This document shows, piece by piece, positions 25,785 through 34,103 of a stretch of DNA of 42,919 nucleotides. Under the pieces are notes generated by a model. That model did not search any database. It was not told the origin of the DNA and saw nothing but the letters and a program-made list of their open reading frames with translations. Source of the DNA: an uncultured Clostridium sp. (GTDB lineage Bacteria > Bacillota > Clostridia > Clostridiales > Clostridiaceae); NCBI RefSeq assembly GCF_934754915.1, contig NZ_CAKVKB010000021.1, positions 1 through 42,919 on the forward strand, written 5' to 3'. The position numbers and the translations under genes are program-made. The first letter of the stretch is position 1; every line of letters begins with the position of its first letter.

Positions 25785-26870
25785 ATGGAGGATTATAAAC
25801 AGCTTTATAATTCATTAAAAGCTGAATATGAAAATTACCAAAAATTTTCAGAAAAACATATACAAAACTTAAGTAATCAGAATATAAAGTTGGAAAAAAC
25901 TGTAAATTCATTGTCTAATATTGTTGCTATAGGAAAGTATGTTAATTCATATTTTAGCGATAATAATTTATTTAGTATGATAAATGATATGATATTAGGC
26001 ATTCTTGGTGTTGCATATTCAACTATTTTTATTTTGGAAAACGGAGAATTGAATATAAAAGCCAGCAATATAGAAAACGATAAGATAAATCTGACATCTA
26101 TAGAACTTATGAATATAAATAATGAACAGGAATTTATACTTAATAGTGAAAATGTAATAAAAAAGGTTGGAATTAATGATACATGCATACATTCAGTAAT
26201 GGGAGTGCCTATTGTTTTAAGAGAAAAATTTATTGGATATATACTTGTTGAACATAATATGTTGGATTTTATGAATGTAGAATTAAAGATCTTTTTAAAA
26301 TCAATTTCCAATCAAATTGCAATAATAATAGAAAATTCATTTTTATATAGGCAACTAGAAAACATTACTAAAGTAGATTCACTTATGAAGATATATAATA
26401 GAAGGTACTTTTTTGAATTTATTCAAAAAAAAATAGAAGCTGATAATCCAGAACAATTTGCTATAGTTATGATTGATATTGATGATTTTAAGAAAGTTAA
26501 TGATACATATGGTCATCAATTTGGAGATGAAGTGCTAAAAAATACAGCAAAAGTAATAAATATATGGAAAGATGATAATGACTTAATTGCCAGATATGGT
26601 GGTGAGGAGTTAATAATGTATATTCCGGATTTTGGCTCTCATGAAAATGTTTTTGATAAAGTGGAAATAATACGAAATGCTTTAGAAAACAGTAAGGTGA
26701 ATTTTAATGGAATGACAAGTAGTATTACTGCTAGTTTTGGAATTGCTTTTTATCCAGATGAAAAGGATATAAATAAATTAATAAAGTTAGCTGATGATTT
26801 ATTATATGAATCTAAAAGACAAGGAAAAAACAAGGTTTTATATAACAATTTAATGGTAAGCGGAGAATAA
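25785..26870 (+). CDS. GAF-GGDEF diguanylate cyclase
   Basis: A 361-residue cytosolic enzyme predicted to make c-di-GMP. A coiled coil (residues 1-45) is followed by a GAF-like sensor (about 50-185) and the GGDEF domain (about 200-355). The active-site loop reads RYGGEEL near residue 269, an active variant, with IDIDDFKKVNDTYGHQFGD upstream for metal and substrate binding. The residues at the allosteric I-site position are DDND rather than RxxD, so product inhibition is probably absent. The start ATG 25785 uses GGTGG at 25771-25775; the frame is open to 25734 but the earlier codons have no ribosome site. The GAF ligand is unknown. Confidence 0.88.
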   Translation: MEDYKQLYNSLKAEYENYQKFSEKHIQNLSNQNIKLEKTVNSLSNIVAIGKYVNSYFSDNNLFSMINDMILGILGVAYSTIFILENGELNIKASNIENDKINLTSIELMNINNEQEFILNSENVIKKVGINDTCIHSVMGVPIVLREKFIGYILVEHNMLDFMNVELKIFLKSISNQIAIIIENSFLYRQLENITKVDSLMKIYNRRYFFEFIQKKIEADNPEQFAIVMIDIDDFKKVNDTYGHQFGDEVLKNTAKVINIWKDDNDLIARYGGEELIMYIPDFGSHENVFDKVEIIRNALENSKVNFNGMTSSITASFGIAFYPDEKDINKLIKLADDLLYESKRQGKNKVLYNNLMVSGE

Positions 26871-26901
26871 AGACATAGTTATATGTTCTTAATTAACAGA
26901 T

Positions 26902-26942
26902 AGATACTAAAAGTATGAGAAAATGATGTATTTTTAGTATCT
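26902..26942 (+). terminator. Terminator after the GGDEF gene
   Basis: AGATACTAAAA (26902-26912) pairs perfectly with TTTTAGTATCT (26932-26942), followed by ATTTTATTTTT. Confidence 0.8.
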
Positions 26943-26973
26943 ATTTTATTTTTAAGAATATATTTGATAAAAA

Positions 26974-26982
26974 TGCTATAAT
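26974..26982 (+). promoter_or_regulatory. Extended -10 promoter candidate for the AlbA/Schlafen-type gene
   Basis: TGCTATAAT is a consensus extended -10 just before the repeat copy at 26987. If used, the transcript begins inside the repeat, which becomes the leader of the gene at 27093. Confidence 0.35.
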
Positions 26983-26986
26983 TTAA

Positions 26987-27080
26987 ATATATATTGCAAT
27001 TAACAATGTATAATGGAAAATTGATTATGAAGGATGAAATTTTTTTAAGATTTTTTTGATTATTATACTGCTATATATTG
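26987..27080 (+). repeat. Dispersed intergenic repeat serving as leader of the next gene
   Basis: ATATATATTGCAATTAACAA at the left, then ATGAAGGATGAAAT, core AAATTTTTTTAAGATTTTTT, GATTATTATACTGC and ATATATTG at the right. The right end touches the GGGGGAGG ribosome site of the gene at 27093. Confidence 0.65.
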
Positions 27081-27092
27081 GGGGAGGTTTTT

Positions 27093-28253
27093 ATGGATAA
27101 AAAGAAGGTTTTATCTCTTACAAAAAAGGAAGAAGGAATAAAACTCGATTTTAAATTAAAACTTGATTTATCTAATGAAATGGGCAAAAAGGAATTGACA
27201 AAAGATATTTGTGCAATAGCCAATTCAAATGGACATAGGGGTTATATCGTAGTTGGAATTGAAGATAAGACAAAGAGAATAATAGGAATAAAAAATGAGG
27301 ATATGTTTAAGGAAGAACAGGTACAGCAGATAATAACATCCAGATGTGAACCTCCAATTCCATTGAGAGTGGATTTTGTTGATATAGACAGTAAAATAAT
27401 AGGAGTTATATCAATCTATGATGGAGATCAGAAACCTTATCAAGTAAGAGAAAATGGAGCTTTTTATATAAGAAGAGGATCAACTACTGATGTTATGAGA
27501 AAACAGGAATTAGTTGCACTTTTAGAAGAAAACCTGAATTTAACTATAGAGACATGTCCTATTATAAGAAGCAATATTGATATTTTAAATATGGATCTTA
27601 TAGAGTTGTATTTTAAGAAAAAAGGAATAAAAATTACACAAGAAAATAAGGAGTTTTTGTTAATAAGTTCAGGAATAGCATTTGATAATCACGATGGTGA
27701 GAAACTTAAATGTACTTATGGAGGCCTTCTTGTATTTTGCGATATAAACCATATTTATATACCGAATAACATGATAAAGATAGTAATAAGATTGAATGAA
27801 GCTGATAGTGAAGTCCATATAATACAAGGAAATCTTATAGATATGGTAGACAAGGCAGAAAAAAAGATTTTAGAAATAATGCCACAAGAATATCCTTCAT
27901 ATGCAATTATAGAGAGTATAAAAAACGCAATTCTTTACAGGGAGTATTATGATCTCAATAGAATTATAGAAGTTGTAATAGATAGCAGCAATATAATAAT
28001 ATCAAGTCCTGGAGAGTTTATTGATGAAAATATAAAAGGAGAAAGAACTAATTACAATAGAAGAAATATATGGCTTTATGAAAAACTTATAACAATAGAT
28101 GATAAAAAGAGATTTTTGAATAATGGAAAGGGATTTACACGAATAAAAGAAGCATTTAAGAATAAGGGAAAGGTGAGATTTGTTAATTCAAGAGTAGAAC
28201 ACAGTTTTAAGGTTATTCTGCCAAGTTGTAAAAAGACTAAAAATTGTTTATAA
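27093..28253 (+). CDS. AlbA/Schlafen-type putative DNA-binding protein
   Basis: A 386-residue protein with an N-terminal AlbA_2 (Schlafen-like, formerly AAA_4) domain at about residues 15-150: KKELTKDICAIANSNGHRGY, IVVGIEDKTKRIIGI, then VRENGAFYIRRGSTTDVM. The C-terminal part resembles the ATP-binding-like region of this family (PQEYPSYAIIESIKNAILYR, IISSPGEF), but no complete HATPase motif set is clear. Family members are annotated as transcriptional regulators or putative helicases on weak evidence. ATG 27093 is chosen because GGGGGAGG (27080-27087) precedes it; an upstream TTG at 27078 overlaps that site. Single gene, function unproven. Confidence 0.75.
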   Translation: MDKKKVLSLTKKEEGIKLDFKLKLDLSNEMGKKELTKDICAIANSNGHRGYIVVGIEDKTKRIIGIKNEDMFKEEQVQQIITSRCEPPIPLRVDFVDIDSKIIGVISIYDGDQKPYQVRENGAFYIRRGSTTDVMRKQELVALLEENLNLTIETCPIIRSNIDILNMDLIELYFKKKGIKITQENKEFLLISSGIAFDNHDGEKLKCTYGGLLVFCDINHIYIPNNMIKIVIRLNEADSEVHIIQGNLIDMVDKAEKKILEIMPQEYPSYAIIESIKNAILYREYYDLNRIIEVVIDSSNIIISSPGEFIDENIKGERTNYNRRNIWLYEKLITIDDKKRFLNNGKGFTRIKEAFKNKGKVRFVNSRVEHSFKVILPSCKKTKNCL

Positions 28254-28495
28254 AAAATATATTTGCAATTGACCTAAAGCTTATTTGAAATAGCAGAGAG
28301 TGTATATGAGATTAAATCACAAGTAAAGTTGCCAAATTCATGACTTGAGGATATACTATTAAATGAGTCTAATAATATGGTGAAAATATGTTGAAATATT
28401 ATGAAAAAATTTGAAGATATGTTGTTAAACAAGTTTTATTTAATAATTTAAAGTGGAAAATACAATAACAGTAGAAAAAACTGTTGTAATGTATA
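28254..28495. other. Intergenic region upstream of tyrS
   Basis: No gene, no repeat copy and no T-box signature (no GGTGG...CCGCG-like motif) was found, although clostridial tRNA synthetase genes often have a T-box. The remaining 28496-28625 is a repeat copy. Confidence 0.4.
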
Positions 28496-28625
28496 GATAT
28501 ATATTCCAATTAGCAGTTGACGATGGACAATTGACAATTAAGGATGAAATCTTTTCAAGATTTCTTTAGTATTTTTAGAGGTATTAGATAAATTTTATAT
28601 GTAATTTTAACATTACAATATTATA
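28496..28625 (+). repeat. Dispersed intergenic repeat, type A, full copy
   Basis: GATATATATTCCAATTAGC on the left, GGACAATTGACAATTAAGG, core hairpin GAAATCTTTTCAAGATTTC, TTTAGTATTTTTAGAGG, TTAGATAAATTTTATATG, and AACATTACAATATTATAAT on the right. The core 35 bp are essentially identical to 14082-14191. Confidence 0.78.
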
Positions 28626-28659
28626 ATAATTTTAAGAAAAATTAAGGAGGTACTTTATA

Positions 28660-29880
28660 ATGGCAAATGTATTAGATGAGCTGTTAGAGAGAGGATACAT
28701 AAAACAATTCACTCATGAAGAAGAAACAAGAAAATTATTAGAAAATGAGAAAGTAACTTTCTATATAGGCTTTGATCCAACTGCTGACAGCTTACATGTT
28801 GGTCATTTTATAGCAATGATGTTCATGGCTCATATGCAAAAAGCAGGACACAGACCAATAGCTTTAATCGGTGGCGGAACTGCTATGGTTGGAGATCCAA
28901 GTGGTAAAACTGATATGAGAAAAATGCTTACAAAGGAAGATATTGAACATAATGTTGCATCTATAAAGAAACAAATGGAAAGATTCATAGATTTTTCTGA
29001 TGGTAAAGCATTATTAGTAAATAATTCTGACTGGCTTTTAAATTTAAATTATGTTGATTTCCTAAGAGAAGTAGGAGTTCATTTCTCAGTAAATAGAATG
29101 CTTACTGCTGAATGTTTTAAGCAGAGATTAGAAAGAGGATTATCTTTCTTGGAATTTAACTATATGTTAATGCAGGGATATGATTTCTATGTATTAAATC
29201 AAAAATATGGATGTAAAATGGAACTTGGCGGAGATGACCAATGGTCAAATATGATTGCAGGTGTTGAACTTGTAAGAAGAAAAGCACAAGGTCAGGCAAT
29301 GGCAATGACTTGTACATTATTAACTAACAGCCAAGGCCAGAAGATGGGTAAAACAGTAGGAGGAGCTTTATGGCTTAATCCAGAAAAAACTTCACCATAT
29401 GATTTCTATCAATATTGGAGAAACGTGGATGATGCAGATGTAGAGAAATGTCTTGCATTATTAACATTCTTACCAATGGATGAAGTAAGAAGACTTGGTG
29501 CTTTGGAAGGTGCTCAAATAAATGAGGCTAAGAGAGTATTAGCTTATGAAGTTACAAAACTTGTACATGGAGAAGAAGAAGCTAAAAAAGCAGAACAGGC
29601 TGCTTCTGCATTATTTGCTGGTGGAGCAGATATGTCAAATGTACCAACAGTTTCTATAACTAAGGAAGAATTAGGCACACCAATTATAGATATAATGGCA
29701 AGCACAAAGATACTTCCATCTAAAAAAGAGGGAAGAAGATTAATTGAACAAGGTGGATTATCATTGAATGGTGAAAAAGTTACTGATGTTACAAGAACAT
29801 TAAATGAAGAAGATTTTAATGATGGTTCAGTTCTTATAAAAAGAGGAAAGAAAAATTATAATAAAATAGAAATTAAATAA
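28660..29880 (+). CDS. tyrS: Tyrosyl-tRNA synthetase
   Basis: A 406-residue class I synthetase charging tRNA-Tyr. HIGH motif as HVGHF (H46), KMSKS motif as KMGKT (K228), tyrosine-binding residues in FYIGFDPTADSLHVGHF and GGDDQWSNMIAG, and a C-terminal S4-like RNA-binding domain (GGLSLNGEKVTDVTRTL). ATG 28660 has a strong TAAGGAGGTAC site. It is monocistronic with its own terminator. No T-box leader is seen; a repeat copy lies in its upstream region. Confidence 0.96.
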   Translation: MANVLDELLERGYIKQFTHEEETRKLLENEKVTFYIGFDPTADSLHVGHFIAMMFMAHMQKAGHRPIALIGGGTAMVGDPSGKTDMRKMLTKEDIEHNVASIKKQMERFIDFSDGKALLVNNSDWLLNLNYVDFLREVGVHFSVNRMLTAECFKQRLERGLSFLEFNYMLMQGYDFYVLNQKYGCKMELGGDDQWSNMIAGVELVRRKAQGQAMAMTCTLLTNSQGQKMGKTVGGALWLNPEKTSPYDFYQYWRNVDDADVEKCLALLTFLPMDEVRRLGALEGAQINEAKRVLAYEVTKLVHGEEEAKKAEQAASALFAGGADMSNVPTVSITKEELGTPIIDIMASTKILPSKKEGRRLIEQGGLSLNGEKVTDVTRTLNEEDFNDGSVLIKRGKKNYNKIEIK

Positions 29881-29883
29881 GTT

Positions 29884-29911
29884 ATAGATGTAATTTTGCA
29901 ATATATATATT
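29884..29911 (+). repeat. Dispersed repeat, right end only
   Basis: GATGTAATTTTGCAATATAT matches the type-A right end (ATGTAATTTTAATCTTGCAATATATA) with a short internal deletion. No left half is present. Confidence 0.35.
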
Positions 29912-29942
29912 ATTGAAATCTATAATGCAGATTATAAAAAAT

Positions 29943-29974
29943 AAGCTGTTTCTAAAATATTAGGAGCAGCTTTT
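29943..29974 (+). terminator. Terminator of tyrS
   Basis: AAGCTGTTTCTAA (29943-29955) pairs with TTAGGAGCAGCTT (29960-29972, two G-U pairs), loop AATA, then a T run. Confidence 0.82.
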
Positions 29975-30036
29975 ATTAATTTATATTAAATATTTACGAT
30001 AACTATAATATGTATAAGTTGAATTATTTTTTTAAT

Positions 30037-30103
30037 TACAAAAAATCTTGTAAAGATTTGATTATTAATTATCAATTGTATATTGTCAATTGAAATATAA
30101 AAA
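30037..30103 (-). repeat. Dispersed intergenic repeat, left half, reverse orientation
   Basis: On the minus strand: TATATTTCAATTGACAATAT, ACAATTGATAATTAATAATC, core AAATCTTTACAAGATTTTTT. It lies immediately upstream of the ribosome site of the FliK-like gene. Confidence 0.6.
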
Positions 30104-30120
30104 AGTGGGTGAAATAAATA

Positions 30121-32043
30121 ATGCCAGGAATTTGGAATGTAAATAATGGATATAATATGAATACTAGAAAAGTTTCTAGTAAATTAACATTTGAAGTAGG
30201 GGAAAAATTCACAGGAAGAGTAGTTGACAAGGGCGAGGGCAAAGATGTCATGATAAAACTTTCAGATGGATGGCAGTTTATTGCAGAAGTCGATGGAAAT
30301 ATAAATTTAGATGATATTAAACTTGTAAAATTTCAAGTAGAAGGCTTTGAAAATGGGAAGTTAAAGCTGAAAGTCGTAAAGGATGGAACTTCTCATTCAG
30401 AATCTACAGAAGATGAAAACTTCAATGAAGTTATAGAAAAAGAAGGATTATCAAAAGAAGATATAGATTTGTTAAAAAATATGGTAAAGCACAATTTTTC
30501 TTTGACTAAGGACAATATAAACAAATTAAAGGCTATTCTTCAATTTAGTGATAAAGTAAAAACAGATTCTGAAGACTTAGGTTCATTTGTGAATAAATAT
30601 CTTGAAAGTAAAGGAATAGATGTACACAGTGAACAGGGAAAACAGATGAAAGAATTGCTTTCTAAATTTATAAGCGAATTTAAAAATATGAGTGAAGATG
30701 ATATTCTTACATTTATTGAAAATAATATTGATTTTTCAGAAGAAAATATTGAAAGTTTTAACAAACTATTTAAAGGTGATTCATCTATAGAAAAAATATT
30801 ATCATCTATTAAGGAAAAGCTGAATGCATCAGACATAAACGCTGATGTGAAAAACATTGAATTAAATGATATATTTAGCAGGTCTGCTTCACAAGAACCA
30901 AATGATGATATTAATGTTCTTAATAAATCAGCATTTTCCAAGGTTTATGCTGATAATGATCCAGCTAATAATAAAATAGATGTATTGAATATTTTAAAAA
31001 CATTAGCAGGAGAAAACTCAGAAGAATCAGAAAAAGTTAAGTCTGCTAATGCAGATATTTTAGACAAATCTATAGCTGATCAATTATCTAATAAAGAAAC
31101 TTTTGATGCAATCAAAGAAGTTGTTGGAGAAAAAATTCAAGATAAAAATGCTCCTAAAACTCAAGCTTCAAGTCTTATAGAATCACTTAACAAATCAAAA
31201 GTTGAAGATATATTAAGTAAGGCTGAAGGAAAAGAAGTAAAACTTACTGATGATGAATTTAAAAAAATTACGGAAATAGTACAGAATAAAGAACAGCCTG
31301 CTAAAACTGAATTTGTTAAAGATGAATCTGCTAATAAGTTTAAATTTGAAAATGTAAAAACACAAAATACAGATGCTGCTGTTATGCAGAAAGCTGATAA
31401 TGCAGTAAAGGAAAATACACTTAACAAAAGCAAAATGCAAAATAGTAATGGTTTTACAGACAGCATGACAAAAGATTTTTTGAAATCAAGTAATAATATT
31501 GATAATATAAAGAATGGAATAAAATCTCAAATAGATAATGTTAAGGATATAGTAAAAGAAATATTGACTCATACAACAAATAATGATTCTGTTGCGAATA
31601 AAGTTGCAAATCTTATAAAAGAAAATATAAATGATATAAAAGTATTTAATTCAATGAGTAATGAATACTACTGCTTAAATTTTAATGTTTCAGCTCAAAT
31701 GAAAGAATATCCATGCAAACTTATAATTAAGGATAACAGAAAAGAAGGAAAGAAAATAGATACAACCAATGCAAAGATGGTCTTATCGATAAAAACATCC
31801 AATCTTGGAGAAATAGATGGGTATCTTACAATGAAAGACAGAAAGATAGATGTAGATTTAAAATGTGACGATAGATATACAATTGTATTAGATAAGCATA
31901 AAAAAGAATTAGCAGATGGACTTTCAACTTTAGGGGTTTTTGTAAATATAAAGGTGGCAGCAAAGAAAGAACCTGCTGATATAGTAAATTCTAGAGCTTT
32001 CTTTAATGATATAACAATATCAGCAATAGATACTATGGTTTAA
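30121..32043 (+). CDS. FliK-like (hook-length-control-type) protein, YlqG-like
   Basis: A 640-residue, lysine/aspartate-rich soluble protein. An N-terminal small beta domain (about 25-80) is followed by a long low-complexity helical middle, and the last about 130 residues (from MSNEYYCLNFNVS; then NLGEIDGYLTMKDRKIDVDL) resemble the C-terminal domain of flagellar hook-length control proteins. ATG 30121 follows AGTGGGTGA. The next gene encodes an FlhB-tail-like protein; the same pairing (ylqG-ylqH) is known outside flagellar operons in Bacillus. A role with the flagellar export switch is inferred; no flagellar operon is nearby. Confidence 0.65.
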   Translation: MPGIWNVNNGYNMNTRKVSSKLTFEVGEKFTGRVVDKGEGKDVMIKLSDGWQFIAEVDGNINLDDIKLVKFQVEGFENGKLKLKVVKDGTSHSESTEDENFNEVIEKEGLSKEDIDLLKNMVKHNFSLTKDNINKLKAILQFSDKVKTDSEDLGSFVNKYLESKGIDVHSEQGKQMKELLSKFISEFKNMSEDDILTFIENNIDFSEENIESFNKLFKGDSSIEKILSSIKEKLNASDINADVKNIELNDIFSRSASQEPNDDINVLNKSAFSKVYADNDPANNKIDVLNILKTLAGENSEESEKVKSANADILDKSIADQLSNKETFDAIKEVVGEKIQDKNAPKTQASSLIESLNKSKVEDILSKAEGKEVKLTDDEFKKITEIVQNKEQPAKTEFVKDESANKFKFENVKTQNTDAAVMQKADNAVKENTLNKSKMQNSNGFTDSMTKDFLKSSNNIDNIKNGIKSQIDNVKDIVKEILTHTTNNDSVANKVANLIKENINDIKVFNSMSNEYYCLNFNVSAQMKEYPCKLIIKDNRKEGKKIDTTNAKMVLSIKTSNLGEIDGYLTMKDRKIDVDLKCDDRYTIVLDKHKKELADGLSTLGVFVNIKVAAKKEPADIVNSRAFFNDITISAIDTMV

Positions 32044-32127
32044 TTTATATGCTTTAATATTTGTGCTAAATTGAATTGTAAGGTAAAATTATATTGGAAA
32101 TAATATTTATAGGGAGTGTAATACATT

Positions 32128-32382
32128 ATGCAGAGGAAAAAAGCAGCTGCGTTAAAATATGAATTTAATAGTGATGCTCCAACTGTTGCAGCAGCAGGCA
32201 TGGGTCATATTGCAGATAAGATAATTGAAAAAGCACAGGAAAATGATGTACCCATAGTTTATAATAAAGAACTGACAGACTTATTATGTAATGTTGATGT
32301 GGGAAGTGAGATTCCTGAAGAATTATATGAAGCAGTAGCACACGTAATAGCTTTCGTTACAGATTTAGATAAAAAGAGATGA
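32128..32382 (+). CDS. FlhB C-terminal-domain homologue (FlhX/YlqH-like)
   Basis: An 84-residue protein equivalent to the cytoplasmic tail of FlhB/YscU, the flagellar/type III export switch. RKKAAALKYEFNSDAPTVAA, GMGHIADKIIEKAQENDVPI and ELTDLLCNVDVGSEIPEELY align with the FlhB domain after its NPTH autocleavage site. The NPTH motif and the membrane domain are absent, as in known FlhB2/FlhX proteins, which can replace the cleaved tail. ATG 32128 follows AGGGAGTG. It sits 84 bp after the FliK-like gene and 24 bp before the phosphoesterase gene. Confidence 0.85.
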   Translation: MQRKKAAALKYEFNSDAPTVAAAGMGHIADKIIEKAQENDVPIVYNKELTDLLCNVDVGSEIPEELYEAVAHVIAFVTDLDKKR

Positions 32383-32406
32383 TAGACACAGAAAGGTGAA
32401 AATTTA

Positions 32407-33096
32407 ATGGCACTTTATACTATTTCGGATTTGCACCTTGGTTTTAATGTTGAAAAACCTATGGATATATTCGGAGATAAATGGAAAAACCATTGTGAAA
32501 AAATAAAACAAAACTGGTTAGAAAAAATAACAGAAGAAGATACAGTACTGATTGCAGGTGATATTTCATGGTCTTTAAAAGAGGATGACAGCAAATATGA
32601 TCTTGACTGGATAGATGAACTTCCAGGAAAAAAGATTATAAGCAAGGGAAATCACGATTATTGGTGGAACAGTATATCAAAATTGAACTCATTATATGAA
32701 AATACTAAATTTCTTCAAAATAATTTTTATGTTTATGATGATTATGCTATTTGTGGAACAAGGGGCTGGATATGTCCAGGAAGTGATAAGTTTACATCAA
32801 AGGATGAAAAAATATATAAAAGAGAACTTATAAGGCTTAAATTATCATTAGATTCAGCAAAAAACAAAGGGTATGAAAAGTTTATCGTAATGCTTCATTA
32901 TCCTCCAACTAATGATAAATTCCAAAAATCTGATTTTGTTAATATAATAGAAGAATATGGTGTTGAAAAAGTTATTTATGGACATTTGCATGGACCAGTT
33001 CTTCAGGGAAAATTATTGACTGGAATGTGGGATAATGTTGAATACATACTTACATCAGCAGATTATCTGGATTTTAATCCTAAAAAAATATTATAA
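32407..33096 (+). CDS. Calcineurin-like metallophosphoesterase
   Basis: A 229-residue cytosolic phosphoesterase. The dimetal-site motifs occur in order: ISDLHLG (D8, H10), LIAGDISW, SKGNHDYWWNS, MLHYPPTND and YGHLHGPV. The arrangement and length match the COG1768 group of predicted phosphohydrolases. ATG 32407 follows GAAAGGTGA. It lies 24 bp after the FlhB-tail gene, likely cotranscribed, and ends at a shared bidirectional terminator. Substrate unknown. Confidence 0.88.
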   Translation: MALYTISDLHLGFNVEKPMDIFGDKWKNHCEKIKQNWLEKITEEDTVLIAGDISWSLKEDDSKYDLDWIDELPGKKIISKGNHDYWWNSISKLNSLYENTKFLQNNFYVYDDYAICGTRGWICPGSDKFTSKDEKIYKRELIRLKLSLDSAKNKGYEKFIVMLHYPPTNDKFQKSDFVNIIEEYGVEKVIYGHLHGPVLQGKLLTGMWDNVEYILTSADYLDFNPKKIL

Positions 33097-33112
33097 AATA
33101 AAAATATAAAAA

Positions 33113-33152
33113 ATAAAAGAATGCATTTATTCTAATTTCTGCATTCTTTTAT
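33113..33152. terminator. Bidirectional terminator between phosphoesterase and DUF2225 gene
   Basis: ATAAAAGAATGCA (33113-33125) pairs perfectly with TGCATTCTTTTAT (33140-33152); A-rich left and T-rich right flanks serve both strands. Confidence 0.88.
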
Positions 33153-33155
33153 TTT

Positions 33156-33833
33156 TTATTTATTTTTTATTAGATTTTTTCCTATTCTTGCTTTTTCTTT
33201 AACCCTATAGGATGCGTTGGTATTTGTTAGCGTTTTTGAATACCATAATAAAGCATCTTCATCATGGCCTGTTCTTCTGCTAAGTTCGCCTAGAAGATAT
33301 GTAAGAGAGTCTCTTTGCATGCCATAAATAGGAAATGGCTCAAACTGATAAGCTGATTTAAAGCCTTCAAGTGCTTGTACTAAAAATTGCTGTTCGGATT
33401 TTGAATCTTCAAGAAGCCTGAACATCCATGCTATTTTCATAGAAATCATAGCTTTTGTACTGTCAGGACTGGAAGTTAACATGGCATTTAAAAGAGCTAA
33501 TTTATAGCGTTCAATAGCTTTTGTTTCATCTAGAACTCTTGGGTATTCTCTAGGTGTCCATTTTGGAGTTACATTACTTTTTACAAGTTCTTTTCTAAAA
33601 TTTCTAATGTGTTCAAAGTCAGATTTCATTGCAGTATATCCACATGAATTACATATCCATACATCATAAAAGTAAGGATTTACTTTTTTCGTATAGCGTA
33701 TGAAAGTGTCAGAATCTTTGGATTCAATTCTAGCTGATTTAGATTTAACACAGACAGTTTTAAAAGTGGAATTGCAGACAGGACAAGTTACTGTTTTATC
33801 AAATAAATAATTTCGCACATCATCTATCATCAT
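33156..33833 (-). CDS. DUF2225 family protein with zinc-ribbon-like cysteines
   Basis: A 225-residue protein of unknown function common in Firmicutes. Two Cys pairs, CPVCNSTFKTVCV near residue 17 and WICNSCGYTAM near 60, suggest a zinc ribbon. The remainder is helical and TPR-like (KLALLNAMLTSSP, then DALLWYSKTLTNTNASYRVK). ATG 33833 has GAGGTAAC 7 nt upstream; the next codon is also ATG. It is convergent with the phosphoesterase gene. No function is inferred. Confidence 0.8.
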   Translation of the reverse strand: MMIDDVRNYLFDKTVTCPVCNSTFKTVCVKSKSARIESKDSDTFIRYTKKVNPYFYDVWICNSCGYTAMKSDFEHIRNFRKELVKSNVTPKWTPREYPRVLDETKAIERYKLALLNAMLTSSPDSTKAMISMKIAWMFRLLEDSKSEQQFLVQALEGFKSAYQFEPFPIYGMQRDSLTYLLGELSRRTGHDEDALLWYSKTLTNTNASYRVKEKARIGKNLIKNK

Positions 33834-33861
33834 AAAGTTACCTCATATCATATAATTGATT

Positions 33862-33975
33862 TAGTATATATGTTCCAATTAGTAATGTACAATTGACAAT
33901 CCACAATGAATGACGAAATCTTTGCCAAATTTCTTTGATTATTATGTAGCTTTATTATTAGAACACATATATATT
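33862..33975 (+). repeat. Dispersed intergenic repeat, type B, full copy
   Basis: GTATATATGTTCCAATTAG at the left, TGTACAATTGACAATCCAC, core CGAAATCTTTGCCAAATTTC, GATTATTATGTAGC, TTTATTATTAGAACACATAT at the right. The ends are imperfect inverted repeats. It matches the reverse copy at 3618-3700. Confidence 0.72.
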
Positions 33976-34060
33976 ATTATAACATAACATTATAATTAGT
34001 ATTACATGAAAAATGAAGAGAATAATTTTTAATTAATTGTTATACATAAATTGAACTTTT

Positions 34061-34069
34061 TGTTATAAT
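34061..34069 (+). promoter_or_regulatory. Extended -10 promoter candidate for the ppGpp synthetase gene
   Basis: TGTTATAAT is a consensus extended -10, 35 nt upstream of ATG 34104. Confidence 0.45.
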
Positions 34070-34103
34070 AATAACGAATGATATGATAAAAAGGGTGATA
34101 TCA

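Noticed and set aside
25877..26311. 144-codon frame on the minus strand
   Set aside because: Antisense shadow of the GAF region of the GGDEF gene, with no supporting motif.
30540..31466. Several minus-strand frames of 75-133 codons, including 30540-30941 and 31161-31466
   Set aside because: They are antisense to the low-complexity FliK-like gene; Ser/Phe/Leu-rich translation is what its complement produces.
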